Source: Gemmatimonadota bacterium
GTDB lineage: Bacteria; Gemmatimonadota; Gemmatimonadetes; Gemmatimonadales; GWC2-71-9
NCBI GenBank assembly: GCA_009692185.1
Contig: SHZT01000010.1
Span: 18,979-82,978 of the forward strand
Length of the DNA stretch: 64,000 nucleotides
Direction: 5' to 3'
The position numbers were made by a program, and so were the translations under genes. Positions within the stretch are counted from its first letter, which is position 1, and every line of letters begins with the position of its first letter. The notes beneath the pieces are model-generated. The model was not told where the DNA came from, did not search any database, and was given only the letters and a program-made list of their open reading frames with translations. Positions 43,703 to 52,678 of this stretch are shown here, piece by piece.

Positions 43703-46700
43703 ATGCTGAACAGACTCATTGCCTGGTCGCTCGCGAACCGCGTCCTGGTTCTTGCAGCCGCCGTCCTCGCCCTGCTCACAGGCGCCTGGACCGCATCGCG
43801 GATGCCGGTGGACGTATTCCCGGACCTCACGGCGCCGACCGTCACCGTGCTCACCGAGGCGCACGGCATGGCCCCGGAAGAGGTCGAGGCACTCGTCTCA
43901 TTCCCCATCGAGACCGGCGTGAACGGCGCCACCGGAGTGCGTCGAGTCCGTTCGTCCACCTCGCAGGGGATTTCCGTGGTCTGGGTCGAGTTCGATTGGG
44001 GCATGGAGATCTTTCGCGCACGACAGATTGTCTCCGAGAAGCTCCAGACGGTGGCGAGCGCGCTCCCGCCCGGCGTTTCCGCCCCCCTGCTAGCCCCGGT
44101 GTCGAGCGTCATGGGCGAAATCATGATGATCGGCCTCACCGGGCCCCAGACACCGATGGAGCTGCGGACGGTGGCCGACTGGACCATCCGGCGCCGGCTG
44201 CTGGCGGTGACGGGGGTGGCACAGGTTATCCCCATCGGCGGTGACGTAAAGCAGTACCATGTGCTGGCGGACCCGGCCCGCATGCAGGCCACCGGGGTCA
44301 CCCTCGAGGAGGTTCTCCGCGCGGCCCGGGGCTCAAATGAAAACGCCTCCGGCGGCGTCTACATGGACCGGGGACAGGAGTTCGTCATCCGCGGCATTGG
44401 CCGGATCCAGGGCGCCGACGACATCGCGAACACCGTGGTCGCGGTAAAGAGGGGAACGCCGGTACTCCTTGGCCATGTGGCAGACGTGCAGGTCGGCCCG
44501 GCGCCCAAGTACGGCGACGGGTCGGTGAACGCCAAGCCGGGCGTGGTGCTCGCGGTCCAGAAGCAGCCGGGCGCGAACACGCTGGATCTCACCCGCCGGA
44601 TCGAAACCGAGTTGGCCGACATGCAGCGAACGCTGCCACCGGGCATGACGATTCACTCGCAGCTCTTCCGCCAGTCCGATTTCATCTCGATCGCCATCCA
44701 CAATGTGATCGTAGCGCTCCGGGACGGCGCAATCTTCGTGGTGGTGATCCTGTTTCTGTTTCTCTGGAACGTTCGCGCCACGGTGATCTCCATTCTGGCC
44801 ATCCCGCTCTCGATCGTGGTGGCCATCTTCGCGATGCAACTACTCGGGGTGACGATCAACACCATGACCCTGGGTGGCATGGCCATCGCCATCGGCGCGC
44901 TGGTAGACGACGCGATCATCTACGTGGAGAACGCGTTCCGCCGGCTCAAGGAGAACCACCACCTGCCCGCCGAGCGCCGCCGCCCGCCGCTGGCCGTGAT
45001 CTATCACGCGGCCAGTGAGATCCGGGCGTCCATCGTGAATGCGACGTTCATCATCATCGTGGTATTCCTGCCCCTCTTCTTCCTGGGCGGAGTGGAAGGG
45101 CGCCTGCTCCGCCCGCTTGGCTTCGCATATGTGGTCTCGATCCTGGCGTCGCTGCTGGTTGCTATCACCGTGACGCCGGTGCTCTGCGCCTACCTGCTGC
45201 CCAACGCCAGGGCGGTGATCGAAGAGCGCGAGAGCGCGCTGGTGACCTGGCTCAAGGCGCGCTACACCTGGACGCTCGCACAGGTGCTGGAGCGGCCCCG
45301 GCAAGTGCTGTGGGGGGCTGCCGGGGCGCTGGGCGTCACCGCCCTGTTGCTGCCGTTCCTCGGATCGTCGTTTCTGCCCGAATTCAACGAGGGCGCGCTC
45401 ACCGTGTCGGTGGTGACCGTGCCGGGGACCTCGCTGGACGAATCGAACGCCATCGGGCGGCGGGTGGAGGAGATCCTCCTCGCGAGTCCGGCGGTGAAGA
45501 GCACCGACCGTCGGCAGGGCCGCGCGGAACTGGACGAGCATGCCCAGGGCGTGAACGCGGCCGAGATCGATGTGACGCTCAACGATGAGATCGACAAGGA
45601 AACCATGCTGGAGGGGCTGCGTCAGGAGTTCTCCGCGATTCCGGGCACCAACGTCACCATCGGCCAGCCCATCGGCCATCGCATCGACCACATGCTCTCG
45701 GGCACCCGCGCCAACATCGCCGTCAAGATCTTCGGGGCGGATCTCTATCAGCTCCGTCAGGTCGGGGCACAGGTGCGCGATGTGATGCAGAGCATTCCCG
45801 GCGTGGCCGATCTTCAGCTCGAGCAGCAGATGGACGTGCCCCAGCTCCAGATCCGCGCCGACCGAAGCGCGCTGGCACGCTACGGCATGAGCGTGGGGGC
45901 GCTGGCGGAAGCGATCGACGTCGCCTTCAACGGCGAGGAAGTTTCCCGGGTGCTGGAAGGGGGGAAGAGTTATGAGCTGGTGGTGCGGTTCCCGGCACCG
46001 TACCGCGCCAGCGCCGATGCCATTGCCCAAGTCATGTTCGACACGCCCACGGGCCAGCGAGTGCCGTTGGCGCAACTCGCAACCATCAGCGTCGAGCGCG
46101 GACCCAACACGGTTTCGCGGGAAAACGTGCAGCGGAAGATCGTGGTTCAAGCCAACGTCGCGGGACGCGACCTGGGGAGCACGGTGGCGGACATCCGCCG
46201 CGCAGTCGGCGCGCAGGTGGCCTTGCCCGCCGGTTACCACGTGGAGTACGGCGGCCAGTTCGAGGCGCAGGAAGAATCCACTCGCACAATCGGGGTGCTG
46301 TCACTGCTGTCGATCACGGCAATCTTCCTGATCCTGTTCGGGGAGTTCCGGTCCGCGCGCACTGCAGCCCTGGTGATGTCGAATCTCCCGCTGGCCCTGA
46401 TCGGGGGCGTGGTGGCCGTGCTACTCACCGGGCGGGTCGTAAGCATCGCGTCGCTGGTGGGCTTCGTGACGTTGTTCGGGATTGCCACGCGAAACGGGAT
46501 TCTGTTGGTGGCCCATTACCAGCAGTTGCTGGCTGAGGGCGTGGCGTTTCGGGAAGCGATCGTGCGCGGCTCGCTCGAGCGGCTCTCGCCGATTCTCATG
46601 ACCGCGCTCTGCGCCGGCTTGGCGCTCGTCCCCCTTGCCCTGGGCGGTGGGGAACCGGGCAACGAACTCCAGACGCCCATGGCGATCGTGATCCTCGGCG

Positions 46701-46843
46701 GCCTGCTTTCGGCCACCGCGCTGAACATGATCGTCCTGCCGGCGTTGTATTGGCTCTTTGGAGAGCGGGTCGCGCGGGCACGGGAGGTACACCCGGAACT
46801 GGTTCCGGCCCCGGCGCGCGAGCTGTCGGGCGAACCGGCATGA
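43703..46843 (+). CDS. Heavy-metal RND efflux pump (CusA/CzcA family)
   Basis: The ATG at 43703 gives 1046 residues, normal for HME-RND pumps; the open frame further upstream overlaps the adaptor gene. There are twelve transmembrane segments in two halves. The MPVDVFPDLTAPTVTVLTEAHGMAPEEVE opening, IGALVDDAIIYVENAFRR (proton-relay helix) and GIATRNGILLVAHYQQL are characteristic. It exports monovalent or divalent metal ions (Cu/Ag or Zn/Co/Cd) by proton antiport; the metal cannot be assigned from these motifs. Together with the two preceding genes it forms a complete tripartite system. Confidence 0.92.
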   Translation: MLNRLIAWSLANRVLVLAAAVLALLTGAWTASRMPVDVFPDLTAPTVTVLTEAHGMAPEEVEALVSFPIETGVNGATGVRRVRSSTSQGISVVWVEFDWGMEIFRARQIVSEKLQTVASALPPGVSAPLLAPVSSVMGEIMMIGLTGPQTPMELRTVADWTIRRRLLAVTGVAQVIPIGGDVKQYHVLADPARMQATGVTLEEVLRAARGSNENASGGVYMDRGQEFVIRGIGRIQGADDIANTVVAVKRGTPVLLGHVADVQVGPAPKYGDGSVNAKPGVVLAVQKQPGANTLDLTRRIETELADMQRTLPPGMTIHSQLFRQSDFISIAIHNVIVALRDGAIFVVVILFLFLWNVRATVISILAIPLSIVVAIFAMQLLGVTINTMTLGGMAIAIGALVDDAIIYVENAFRRLKENHHLPAERRRPPLAVIYHAASEIRASIVNATFIIIVVFLPLFFLGGVEGRLLRPLGFAYVVSILASLLVAITVTPVLCAYLLPNARAVIEERESALVTWLKARYTWTLAQVLERPRQVLWGAAGALGVTALLLPFLGSSFLPEFNEGALTVSVVTVPGTSLDESNAIGRRVEEILLASPAVKSTDRRQGRAELDEHAQGVNAAEIDVTLNDEIDKETMLEGLRQEFSAIPGTNVTIGQPIGHRIDHMLSGTRANIAVKIFGADLYQLRQVGAQVRDVMQSIPGVADLQLEQQMDVPQLQIRADRSALARYGMSVGALAEAIDVAFNGEEVSRVLEGGKSYELVVRFPAPYRASADAIAQVMFDTPTGQRVPLAQLATISVERGPNTVSRENVQRKIVVQANVAGRDLGSTVADIRRAVGAQVALPAGYHVEYGGQFEAQEESTRTIGVLSLLSITAIFLILFGEFRSARTAALVMSNLPLALIGGVVAVLLTGRVVSIASLVGFVTLFGIATRNGILLVAHYQQLLAEGVAFREAIVRGSLERLSPILMTALCAGLALVPLALGGGEPGNELQTPMAIVILGGLLSATALNMIVLPALYWLFGERVARAREVHPELVPAPARELSGEPA

Positions 46844-47091
46844 ATCCAGGCCGACGAGCGCCCCGTGCCTGTCCCCGCTTGGGCAAGAACGTGGCATGAC
46901 GGACCGGTAAAAGGTGCAACAGGGGCAACCCGCACCCTCGCCGGGACCGGAATCGGATTCGTCATCCGGAGTTGGATTCGTGATTAGTACTTTCGCCATT
47001 CCGAAATGGATAACGAGATGTCCTGGCGGCAGTTACGGCCAAAACATCTCCATTTCGATCGGTCATTCGAAGGTTCAAAACCGCCGTTCGA
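46844..47091. other. Non-coding stretch after the RND pump
   Basis: No convincing coding frame is found on either strand here. The sequence is less GC-rich near its end and includes short TTCGA and GGATTCGT repeats. It leads into two gene remnants and looks like a recombination junction. Confidence 0.4.
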
Positions 47092-47295
47092 AACCTGCAC
47101 ATGCTTCACGACATCATCAGCGACATTCTCGCGTGCGAGAAAGTCGGCGACAAGCGCCAAGCCATCTATGCGATGCTGGCAGAGTTCCAGAACGCGAGCC
47201 GGAACGTCATGACGCCGGCCGCATGGCGCGAGACGGGAGAGAAGATGGGCGGTGCGGTCCCGGTCCGGACTGGACCGGCGCCCACCAAACCATGA
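47092..47295 (+). pseudogene. Duplicated 3' end of the 39391-40407 gene
   Basis: Reading from MLHDIISDILACEKVGDK to the TGA at 47293, the 64 residues match the C-terminus of the protein at 39391-40407, with five substitutions in the first 51 positions and a 6-residue deletion. Upstream of 47092 similarity stops abruptly, so the rest of the gene is missing. The frame is intact, but no signal peptide or ribosome site is present. It is the right-hand member of the direct repeat pair around the RND genes. Confidence 0.8.
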
Positions 47296-47340
47296 CCCAG
47301 CCCCCGGGACACCATTCCGCAAACTCGGCTGTCCACCCTC

Positions 47341-47529
47341 CGGCCGAGTGGGCGTCGGACCTACGGATTGCGCCGGGCCACGATACTCGCCGCGGTGTTG
47401 AACGCCATTCTGTTGCTCTTGGCCGTGGGTGGGATCACATGGGAAGCGCTTCAGCGCCTGGGCACGCCTGCCCCGGTGGAGGGCGGTAACGCCGAACCAT
47501 GCGACCTTGCCGCCGATGATTCGGTCTAG
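47341..47529 (+). pseudogene. Remnant of a CDF (CzcD-like) metal transporter
   Basis: The frame through 47362 encodes RRTYGLRRATILAAVLNAIL, then LLAVGGITWEALQRLGTPAPVEGG. This closely follows the loop and third helix of CzcD/ZitB cation diffusion facilitators (the RRAEILAALxN and WEAxxR motifs). After EGG the sequence is unrelated and ends at TAG 47527. The other helices, with the metal-binding His and Asp, are absent, and no good start codon exists. It is a piece of a lost zinc/cobalt exporter. Confidence 0.6.
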
Positions 47530-47601
47530 CCGCGTCATGGTGGCCGGCGGTCTGGCGCATCTCGCCGGTATCGCTCGCGAATCGCTCGATCGCCGAGTCC
47601 C

Positions 47602-48210
47602 ATGATACCAGATCGCGCGACGCTCCTTCGACGGGGTATCACACTCGAGCGGGTGACGGTGGGTTACAACGCCGTCGAAGGAGCAATCGCTATCGGCGCC
47701 GGTGTGGTCGCCGGCTCCGTCGCCCTCACCGGGTTTGGCGTGGACTCCGTGATCGAAGTGACCAGCGGAGTGCTGCTGCTCTGGCGCCTGCGCGCTGAAC
47801 TCGGCTCAGCCCCGCTGGGCGAGACCGTCGAGCGCCGGGCGTCGCGCGGCGCCGGCGCCCTGCTGCTGGGCCTGGCCGCCTACATTCTGCTCGAAGCAGG
47901 CCGCGATCTGTTTACCGGCGCGCGACCAGATGTGAGCGCCCTCGGTATGGCCCTGACCGCGGTTTCCCTGATCGTCATGCCCCTGCTGGCCCGCGCCAAG
48001 CTCGCCACTGCTGCGGCACTCGGGAGTCGCGCACTCCGAGCGGACGCGCACGAAACCATCGTATGTGCGTGGCTCTCGCTGACGACGCTTGTGGGGTTGG
48101 GCCTCAACGCCTCATTCGGCTGGTGGTGGGCGGACCCATTGGCGGCGTTGGCGATGCTCCCGCTGATCATCCGGGAAGGACTCGAGGCGTGGCGCGGCGA
48201 AGAGGAGTAA
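47602..48210 (+). CDS. CDF-like cation transporter (TMEM163-type)
   Basis: The 202-residue membrane protein has about six transmembrane segments, compatible with a minimal cation diffusion facilitator. GFGVDSVIEVTSGVLLLWRLRAE is a helix with the acidic metal-site residues, and RADAHETIVCAWLSLTTLVGLGLNA is a fifth helix with Asp/His. It lacks the cytoplasmic C-terminal domain of CzcD. It probably exports a divalent metal. It directly follows the CDF remnant and lies behind the RND pump, fitting a metal-resistance region. Confidence 0.75.
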   Translation: MIPDRATLLRRGITLERVTVGYNAVEGAIAIGAGVVAGSVALTGFGVDSVIEVTSGVLLLWRLRAELGSAPLGETVERRASRGAGALLLGLAAYILLEAGRDLFTGARPDVSALGMALTAVSLIVMPLLARAKLATAAALGSRALRADAHETIVCAWLSLTTLVGLGLNASFGWWWADPLAALAMLPLIIREGLEAWRGEEE

Positions 48211-48300
48211 CCACTCTTAAGCTGGGGTGAAACTCCCTTTATCCGCGAAGCGGGGGTCATCGCCCTCGCTAGGCTTCGTGCATCAGTTCGCGTGGAACCC

Positions 48301-48654
48301 ATGAGCAAGGCTCTTCTCATACTCAACGATCCGCCCTACGGCACCGAGCGCAGCTACAACGGCCTGCGTCTGGCCGCGTCACTGGCCCGGCACGAAGGGG
48401 CGCAGGTGAAGGTCTTCCTCATCGGCGACGCTTCGTCCTGCGCGAAGCGCGGGCAAAAGGTGCCCAAGGGCTACTACAACATCGAGACGATGCTGGCCGC
48501 GGTCTCACAGCGTCAGGCAGAAATCGGCGTCTGCGGTTCGTGCATGGATGCCCGTGGGCTCGCAGACGCGGACCTTACCGACGGCTGTCGGCGCAGCACG
48601 ATGGAGGAACTCACGACTTGGACCACGTGGGCCGACCGGGTCCTGGTCTTCTGA
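48301..48654 (+). CDS. DsrE-family sulfur-transfer protein
   Basis: The 117-residue protein has the DsrE fold with ALLILNDPPYGTERSYNGLRLA and VKVFLIGDASSCAKRGQKVP. The C-terminal Cys cluster is VCGSCMDARG with DGCRR. DsrE/TusD-like proteins carry persulfide sulfur on Cys. It starts at the ATG at 48301 and lies 8 bp before the sulfide:quinone oxidoreductase-like gene, so the two are cotranscribed. It may accept the sulfur released by sulfide oxidation. Confidence 0.82.
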   Translation: MSKALLILNDPPYGTERSYNGLRLAASLARHEGAQVKVFLIGDASSCAKRGQKVPKGYYNIETMLAAVSQRQAEIGVCGSCMDARGLADADLTDGCRRSTMEELTTWTTWADRVLVF

Positions 48655-48662
48655 GGAGCGTC

Positions 48663-49820
48663 ATGGCTACCGGGAAAACGGTGCTCGTGCTCGGCGGTGG
48701 AGTGGGAGGCGTGGTCACGGCGCATCGCCTTCGGCGCTACCTGCCCCGGGGCGACCGCATCGTGCTGGTTGACCGCGAGCCTCAGCATCTCTTTCAGCCC
48801 TCCCTGCTCTGGTTGATAGTCGGAAAACGGGAGCCGGAGCAGATCCGCCGCCCACTGGATCGCCTGCGGCGAAAGGGGATCGAGGTCATCCAGGGCGAGA
48901 TCGAGCAGATTGACCCTGCGGAGAAGACTGTTCGGGTGTCGGGGCAGGAATGGCGGGCCGATGCAATCGTGCTCGCGTTGGGCGCCGACCTGGCGCCCGA
49001 TCAAATACCGGGATTGGCGTCCGCCGGTCACAACCTCTACAGCCTGTCAGGCGCCACGGCATTCCGGGATGCGCTTGGCCGGTTTTCCGGTGGGCGAATC
49101 GTGCTGCTCACGGCCGCGCCCGCCTACAAGTGTCCCGCGGCGCCTTACGAAGCCGCCATGCTAATTGAAGGGGAACTCCGGCGGCGAGGCATCCGGAGCC
49201 AGGTGCAGGTGGACTTTTACGCCGCCGAGCCGGGCCCGATGGGCGTCGCGGGGCCACAGGTAACGGCGGCGGTCCGGGGGATGGTTGAGCAGAAAGGCAT
49301 CCGGTACCACCCCGAACACCAGGTACAGTCCGTGGACGGCACCGCCCGGCGTCTCGTCTTCACCAACGGCGCGACGGCCGACTACGACCTGCTCCTGTAT
49401 GTCCCGCCGCACAAGGCGCCGGATGTCGTACGAGTTGGCGGATTGACCGGCGACAGCGGGTGGGTCCCGGTTGACCGGCACACGCTCGAGACACGTTACC
49501 CGTTCGTGTTTGCGATCGGGGACGTGGCCACGATCCCGCTCAAGCTGGGCAAACCGCTGCCAAAGGCCGGGGTATTCGCACACGCCCAGGCCGAGGTGGT
49601 GGCCGCGAACCTGGCCCGGGCCTGGGGCCGCGCGGGCCCGGACAGGCGTTTTGATGGCTACGGGTCGTGTTTCGTCGAGACCGGCGACGGCAAAGGGGCG
49701 TTCGGGAGCGGTGACTTCTACGCGGAACCGACACCGCAGGTGAAACTGTACGGGCCGGGACCGTGGTGGCACTGGGGCAAGGTGCTACTGGAAAAGCGCT
49801 GGCTGCGAACGTGGTTCTGA
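48663..49820 (+). CDS. Sulfide:quinone oxidoreductase-like flavoprotein
   Basis: The 385-residue protein has the FAD loop VLGGGVGGVVTAHRL, the family motif APAYKCPAAPYEAA with redox C157, a second conserved Cys C336 in GYGSCFVE, and FAIGDVATIPLK. Two such cysteines form the polysulfide-carrying active site in SQR and flavocytochrome-c sulfide dehydrogenases. It would oxidise sulfide and give electrons to quinone. GAGGAG lies just upstream of the ATG. The DsrE partner upstream supports a sulfur role. It is convergent with a small envelope protein gene. Confidence 0.82.
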   Translation: MATGKTVLVLGGGVGGVVTAHRLRRYLPRGDRIVLVDREPQHLFQPSLLWLIVGKREPEQIRRPLDRLRRKGIEVIQGEIEQIDPAEKTVRVSGQEWRADAIVLALGADLAPDQIPGLASAGHNLYSLSGATAFRDALGRFSGGRIVLLTAAPAYKCPAAPYEAAMLIEGELRRRGIRSQVQVDFYAAEPGPMGVAGPQVTAAVRGMVEQKGIRYHPEHQVQSVDGTARRLVFTNGATADYDLLLYVPPHKAPDVVRVGGLTGDSGWVPVDRHTLETRYPFVFAIGDVATIPLKLGKPLPKAGVFAHAQAEVVAANLARAWGRAGPDRRFDGYGSCFVETGDGKGAFGSGDFYAEPTPQVKLYGPGPWWHWGKVLLEKRWLRTWF

Positions 49821-49825
49821 GGTGA

Positions 49826-50335
49826 TCAGGCCTGACTGTTACACCTGAGGAGGACACTCCCCAAGACAAGCGCCAGCACGATCGTCGTGAGAGCACCCCC
49901 AAGCACCAGGGGGCTCCGCGCCCGTTCGAGTGTGAGCGGCTCGTGGCTCGGCATGTCCATGGCCTCATGCCGCGTCGTGTCGTGCTCCTCGGCCCCGACC
50001 GCCATTCCGTCATTCGCCATGACCATGACGTCGGCGCTGGCCGCTTCGTCATCGTCCGAGGCTTCGAGCACCAGGCGATAGGACCCAGCCTTTGTGCCCG
50101 CGGGGATCGTCACGGTGGTGGCGAACTTGCCGGCGGTGTCGCTCTTGATCTCGCCCAGCTTCGTCCGGCCAGATGAACCGATCAGCAGGATGGTGAACTC
50201 TTCCTTCTTCTCGAACTCCGAACCGGTCAGCCCGAATGCCGCGTTCACCATGAGGTGCTTGCTGGCCATCTTGAGCTTGCCGCCGCCATGGACGGCAGTG
50301 ACTGCGAGGGCGACGAGGACGAGGATGGTCTTCAT
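49826..50335 (-). CDS. Envelope protein with C-terminal anchor, unknown function
   Basis: The 169-residue protein has an N-terminal signal (MKTILVLVALAVTAVHGG), a small beta domain (FTILLIGSSGRTKLGEI, GKFATTVTIPAGTKAGSYRLVLEA), an acidic/His linker (EEHDTTRHEAMDMPSHE) and a single C-terminal transmembrane helix ending in a basic-Cys tail. It is 15 bp downstream of the cytochrome b gene and probably cotranscribed. The domain resembles a bacterial Ig-like envelope module. It may be a partner of the cytochrome. Confidence 0.65.
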   Translation of the reverse strand: MKTILVLVALAVTAVHGGGKLKMASKHLMVNAAFGLTGSEFEKKEEFTILLIGSSGRTKLGEIKSDTAGKFATTVTIPAGTKAGSYRLVLEASDDDEAASADVMVMANDGMAVGAEEHDTTRHEAMDMPSHEPLTLERARSPLVLGGALTTIVLALVLGSVLLRCNSQA

Positions 50336-50350
50336 GTGCGCACTCCCATT

Positions 50351-51337
50351 TTACATCAGGTGGACCTGCGCGGGGGCGACCCACGCATACACGATTGCCG
50401 CGACCAGGAGCACCAGCAACGTGGCGCCCGCCGCGCGCGTGGCGCCCGCGAGCTTCCCGCCTTCGCGGTCCGTCAGCGGGACGATCGCGAGGAACCCGAA
50501 CAGCACCACCGGCGCGAGCATCATGCCGGGCATGCCAGCCAGGTTCTCGGCAGCGTAAATCCAGAGGAACGGCCACGACGGCTTGGTCACCTCGAACCCC
50601 GCGACGCCGGGCGCCAGGAGACTCGTGGGCCAGATCAGCGCCAGCGCCGCGACGATCGCCACAACAAAGAGCGAGAAGGCGCTCATCGGGCGAAGATGTG
50701 AGCTGAAGGTCGCACGCGCTTCACCCGTGGCACTCACACCGAGATGGCGGATCAGCCACATGTGCAACGCGACCAGGCCGGCGAGCAGGATCGGCATGAT
50801 GGACACGTGCATCGCGTACATGCGCGCGATGATCGGGCTCGAGTTGGAGAACCCCGGTTGGAACAGGGCCCCCAAGGGACCCATGTAGGCCGAACCCGCG
50901 ATCGCGTGGGCAAGGGCTTCTATGGCTTCCTGGTCCGAGCGCAGCACGGTGCCGGTAAACAGCAGGCCGAACAGCAACGCCAGCAGGAGGACACCGCTCC
51001 ACCAGAGACCTTCGCGGGGGTTCCGGAACCCACGCCGCCAGAACACGGCCGACAGGTGGGCGAACACCAGGACGACCGAGGCTGATGCACTCAACGCGTG
51101 CACGTCCCGCAGGTAGCTCACAAGCGGCATGGCGGTGATGATTGCCTGGACCGACGCGTGGGCATCGAGCGGCGACGGATTGTAGAACTGCGTCAGGACA
51201 ATGCCGGTCAATGCGAGCAGGACGAGGGCCGCGAGCGTCAGCGCGCCCAGCATGAAATCGAGCCGGTTTGCGCGAGCCGGGATCGGATAGTCCAGCGCGT
51301 CGAGGGCCAGGCGGCTGGTGATCGCTGACTGGGTCAC
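50351..51337 (-). CDS. Cytochrome b-type membrane protein
   Basis: The 328-residue protein has about eight transmembrane helices and resembles the N-terminal heme domain of cytochrome b/b6. The two pairs of heme His are in LRDVHALSASASVVLVFAHLSAVF and YAMHVSIMPILLAGLVALHMW. It thus carries two b hemes and would move electrons between quinol and a c-type partner. No Rieske protein is present, so this is not a standard bc1 complex. GTG start with AGAGGT upstream. SQR-like, cytochrome c and DUF155 genes nearby make an electron-transport neighbourhood likely. Confidence 0.82.
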   Translation of the reverse strand: MTQSAITSRLALDALDYPIPARANRLDFMLGALTLAALVLLALTGIVLTQFYNPSPLDAHASVQAIITAMPLVSYLRDVHALSASASVVLVFAHLSAVFWRRGFRNPREGLWWSGVLLLALLFGLLFTGTVLRSDQEAIEALAHAIAGSAYMGPLGALFQPGFSNSSPIIARMYAMHVSIMPILLAGLVALHMWLIRHLGVSATGEARATFSSHLRPMSAFSLFVVAIVAALALIWPTSLLAPGVAGFEVTKPSWPFLWIYAAENLAGMPGMMLAPVVLFGFLAIVPLTDREGGKLAGATRAAGATLLVLLVAAIVYAWVAPAQVHLM

Positions 51338-51462
51338 GTCAAACCTCTTGGAGAAGCACGGAACGCCATTCGCGGCTGAAGGTTACAAAGCGGCACCAAA
51401 GGGCGGCAAGCCGCGGGTCCCTTCGACCCCTATATATATAGAATAGGCCTCCCAACCCACTT

Positions 51463-52587
51463 ATGACCCACCAGACCCCTTCCGCCGAGCCCTCCACGCC
51501 CCTCATCAGGCGCGGCACCTGTCACGTGGTGTACGCCTTCGACGTGGCCACATCAATCGACCTGGACGGGGCCGAGCGCCGGATCGCGGCCGCCCAGCGG
51601 CAGATCTTCACGCAGAAGGGCCGTGCGCCGTCGTATTTCGAATACCAGCCGGCCCCGTTGCGCGTCACCTGGCAGACGCCGACACATCACGTGAGCGGCA
51701 TTACCACCCGCGACGCCGTCGAGTTGGTCATGTATGACTTCGGCGCGGTATCCCTCTCGTTCGAGCTTCCCCTTCTCGGCCCACTCGGTGACCTCGTCGC
51801 CCTCGCGGCGGCGTTGCGGGGCCATGCCGAGCTCCGGGCCGCGGCCCGAAAGCACGTCGAACAGCTGATGGAGGTCTTGGGAGACGCGGCCGCGCGGCCG
51901 AAGATCGCGTCGTTCGTCGAGGACTACATCGTCTTCCAGGTGGACGAACTGGACCCTCCGGAACCGGCGCCCCGGATGTTCCAGCGGGAGGCGGGGCTCA
52001 TGGCAAGGATTCTCCGGGCGGAGACGCGCGAGCTGTCTGAGCAGGAGCGGAGCTCGGCGACGGCGCTCCAGGGGTCCTTCGGGCCCGGTGATCTCACGAT
52101 TATCGATACGGACGCCGCGCTGGTCTTCGACCCGGATGCGGCCGACGTGCTGGCCGTGATCGAATTCGCCAATGCCCAGATCCTGGAAATGCGTGTCCTG
52201 GACCAGCAACTCGATGACGCACTGGAACGCTCGTATCACCTGCTTTCGCGGCCGAGGCTCAGTCGGGCGGCGCTGGCGTTCTATGATCCCGACCTGCGCC
52301 TGGTGTCCCAGCTCCAGCTCGACGCCGCGATCCTCTTCGAGCGCGTCACGAACGCGCTCAAGCTGATCGGCGAGCAGTACCTCACGCGCATCTATGGCCA
52401 CATCTCGCAGCGCTTCCACCTGGCCGAATGGGACGCGAGCATCACCCGGAAACTCCAGACGGTGGACAGCATCTACAGCAAGCTCTCGGATCGGGCGACC
52501 TCACGGCGAATGGAGTTACTCGAGTGGGTGATTATTCTGCTGATCGCGTTTGAAATCGTGCTGACGCTGACGGGACTGGGGAACTGA
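51463..52587 (+). CDS. RMND1/DUF155-family protein
   Basis: The 374-residue protein has the DUF155 pattern: an N-terminal region with CHVVYAFDVATSIDL, a central VELVMYDFGAVSLSFE, a helical part with LTIIDTDAALVFDP, LEMRVLDQQLDDALE and EQYLTRIYGHISQRFHL. A C-terminal anchor helix (LLEWVIILLIAFEIVLTL) follows. Bacterial members are membrane-tethered and uncharacterised; the mitochondrial homologue is needed for translation. It diverges from the cytochrome b gene across a 125-bp region containing a TATATATATA tract (51431-51440). Confidence 0.82.
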   Translation: MTHQTPSAEPSTPLIRRGTCHVVYAFDVATSIDLDGAERRIAAAQRQIFTQKGRAPSYFEYQPAPLRVTWQTPTHHVSGITTRDAVELVMYDFGAVSLSFELPLLGPLGDLVALAAALRGHAELRAAARKHVEQLMEVLGDAAARPKIASFVEDYIVFQVDELDPPEPAPRMFQREAGLMARILRAETRELSEQERSSATALQGSFGPGDLTIIDTDAALVFDPDAADVLAVIEFANAQILEMRVLDQQLDDALERSYHLLSRPRLSRAALAFYDPDLRLVSQLQLDAAILFERVTNALKLIGEQYLTRIYGHISQRFHLAEWDASITRKLQTVDSIYSKLSDRATSRRMELLEWVIILLIAFEIVLTLTGLGN

Positions 52588-52678
52588 ACCTCGCCCCGGG
52601 GAGGAGGGTATCAGCAGATAACGGCGCAGTGCCACACGCATGGCACCACGCGCCGGGTAGACCTGCACTGGAGCTTCT

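Noticed and set aside
44840..46240. 466-residue antisense frame within the RND pump gene
   Set aside because: Shadow of a conserved gene; composition is typical of reverse-strand reading.
47368..47529. Possible small membrane protein from TTG 47368
   Set aside because: The sequence matches only an internal helix of CDF transporters and lacks a ribosome site, so a remnant is more likely.
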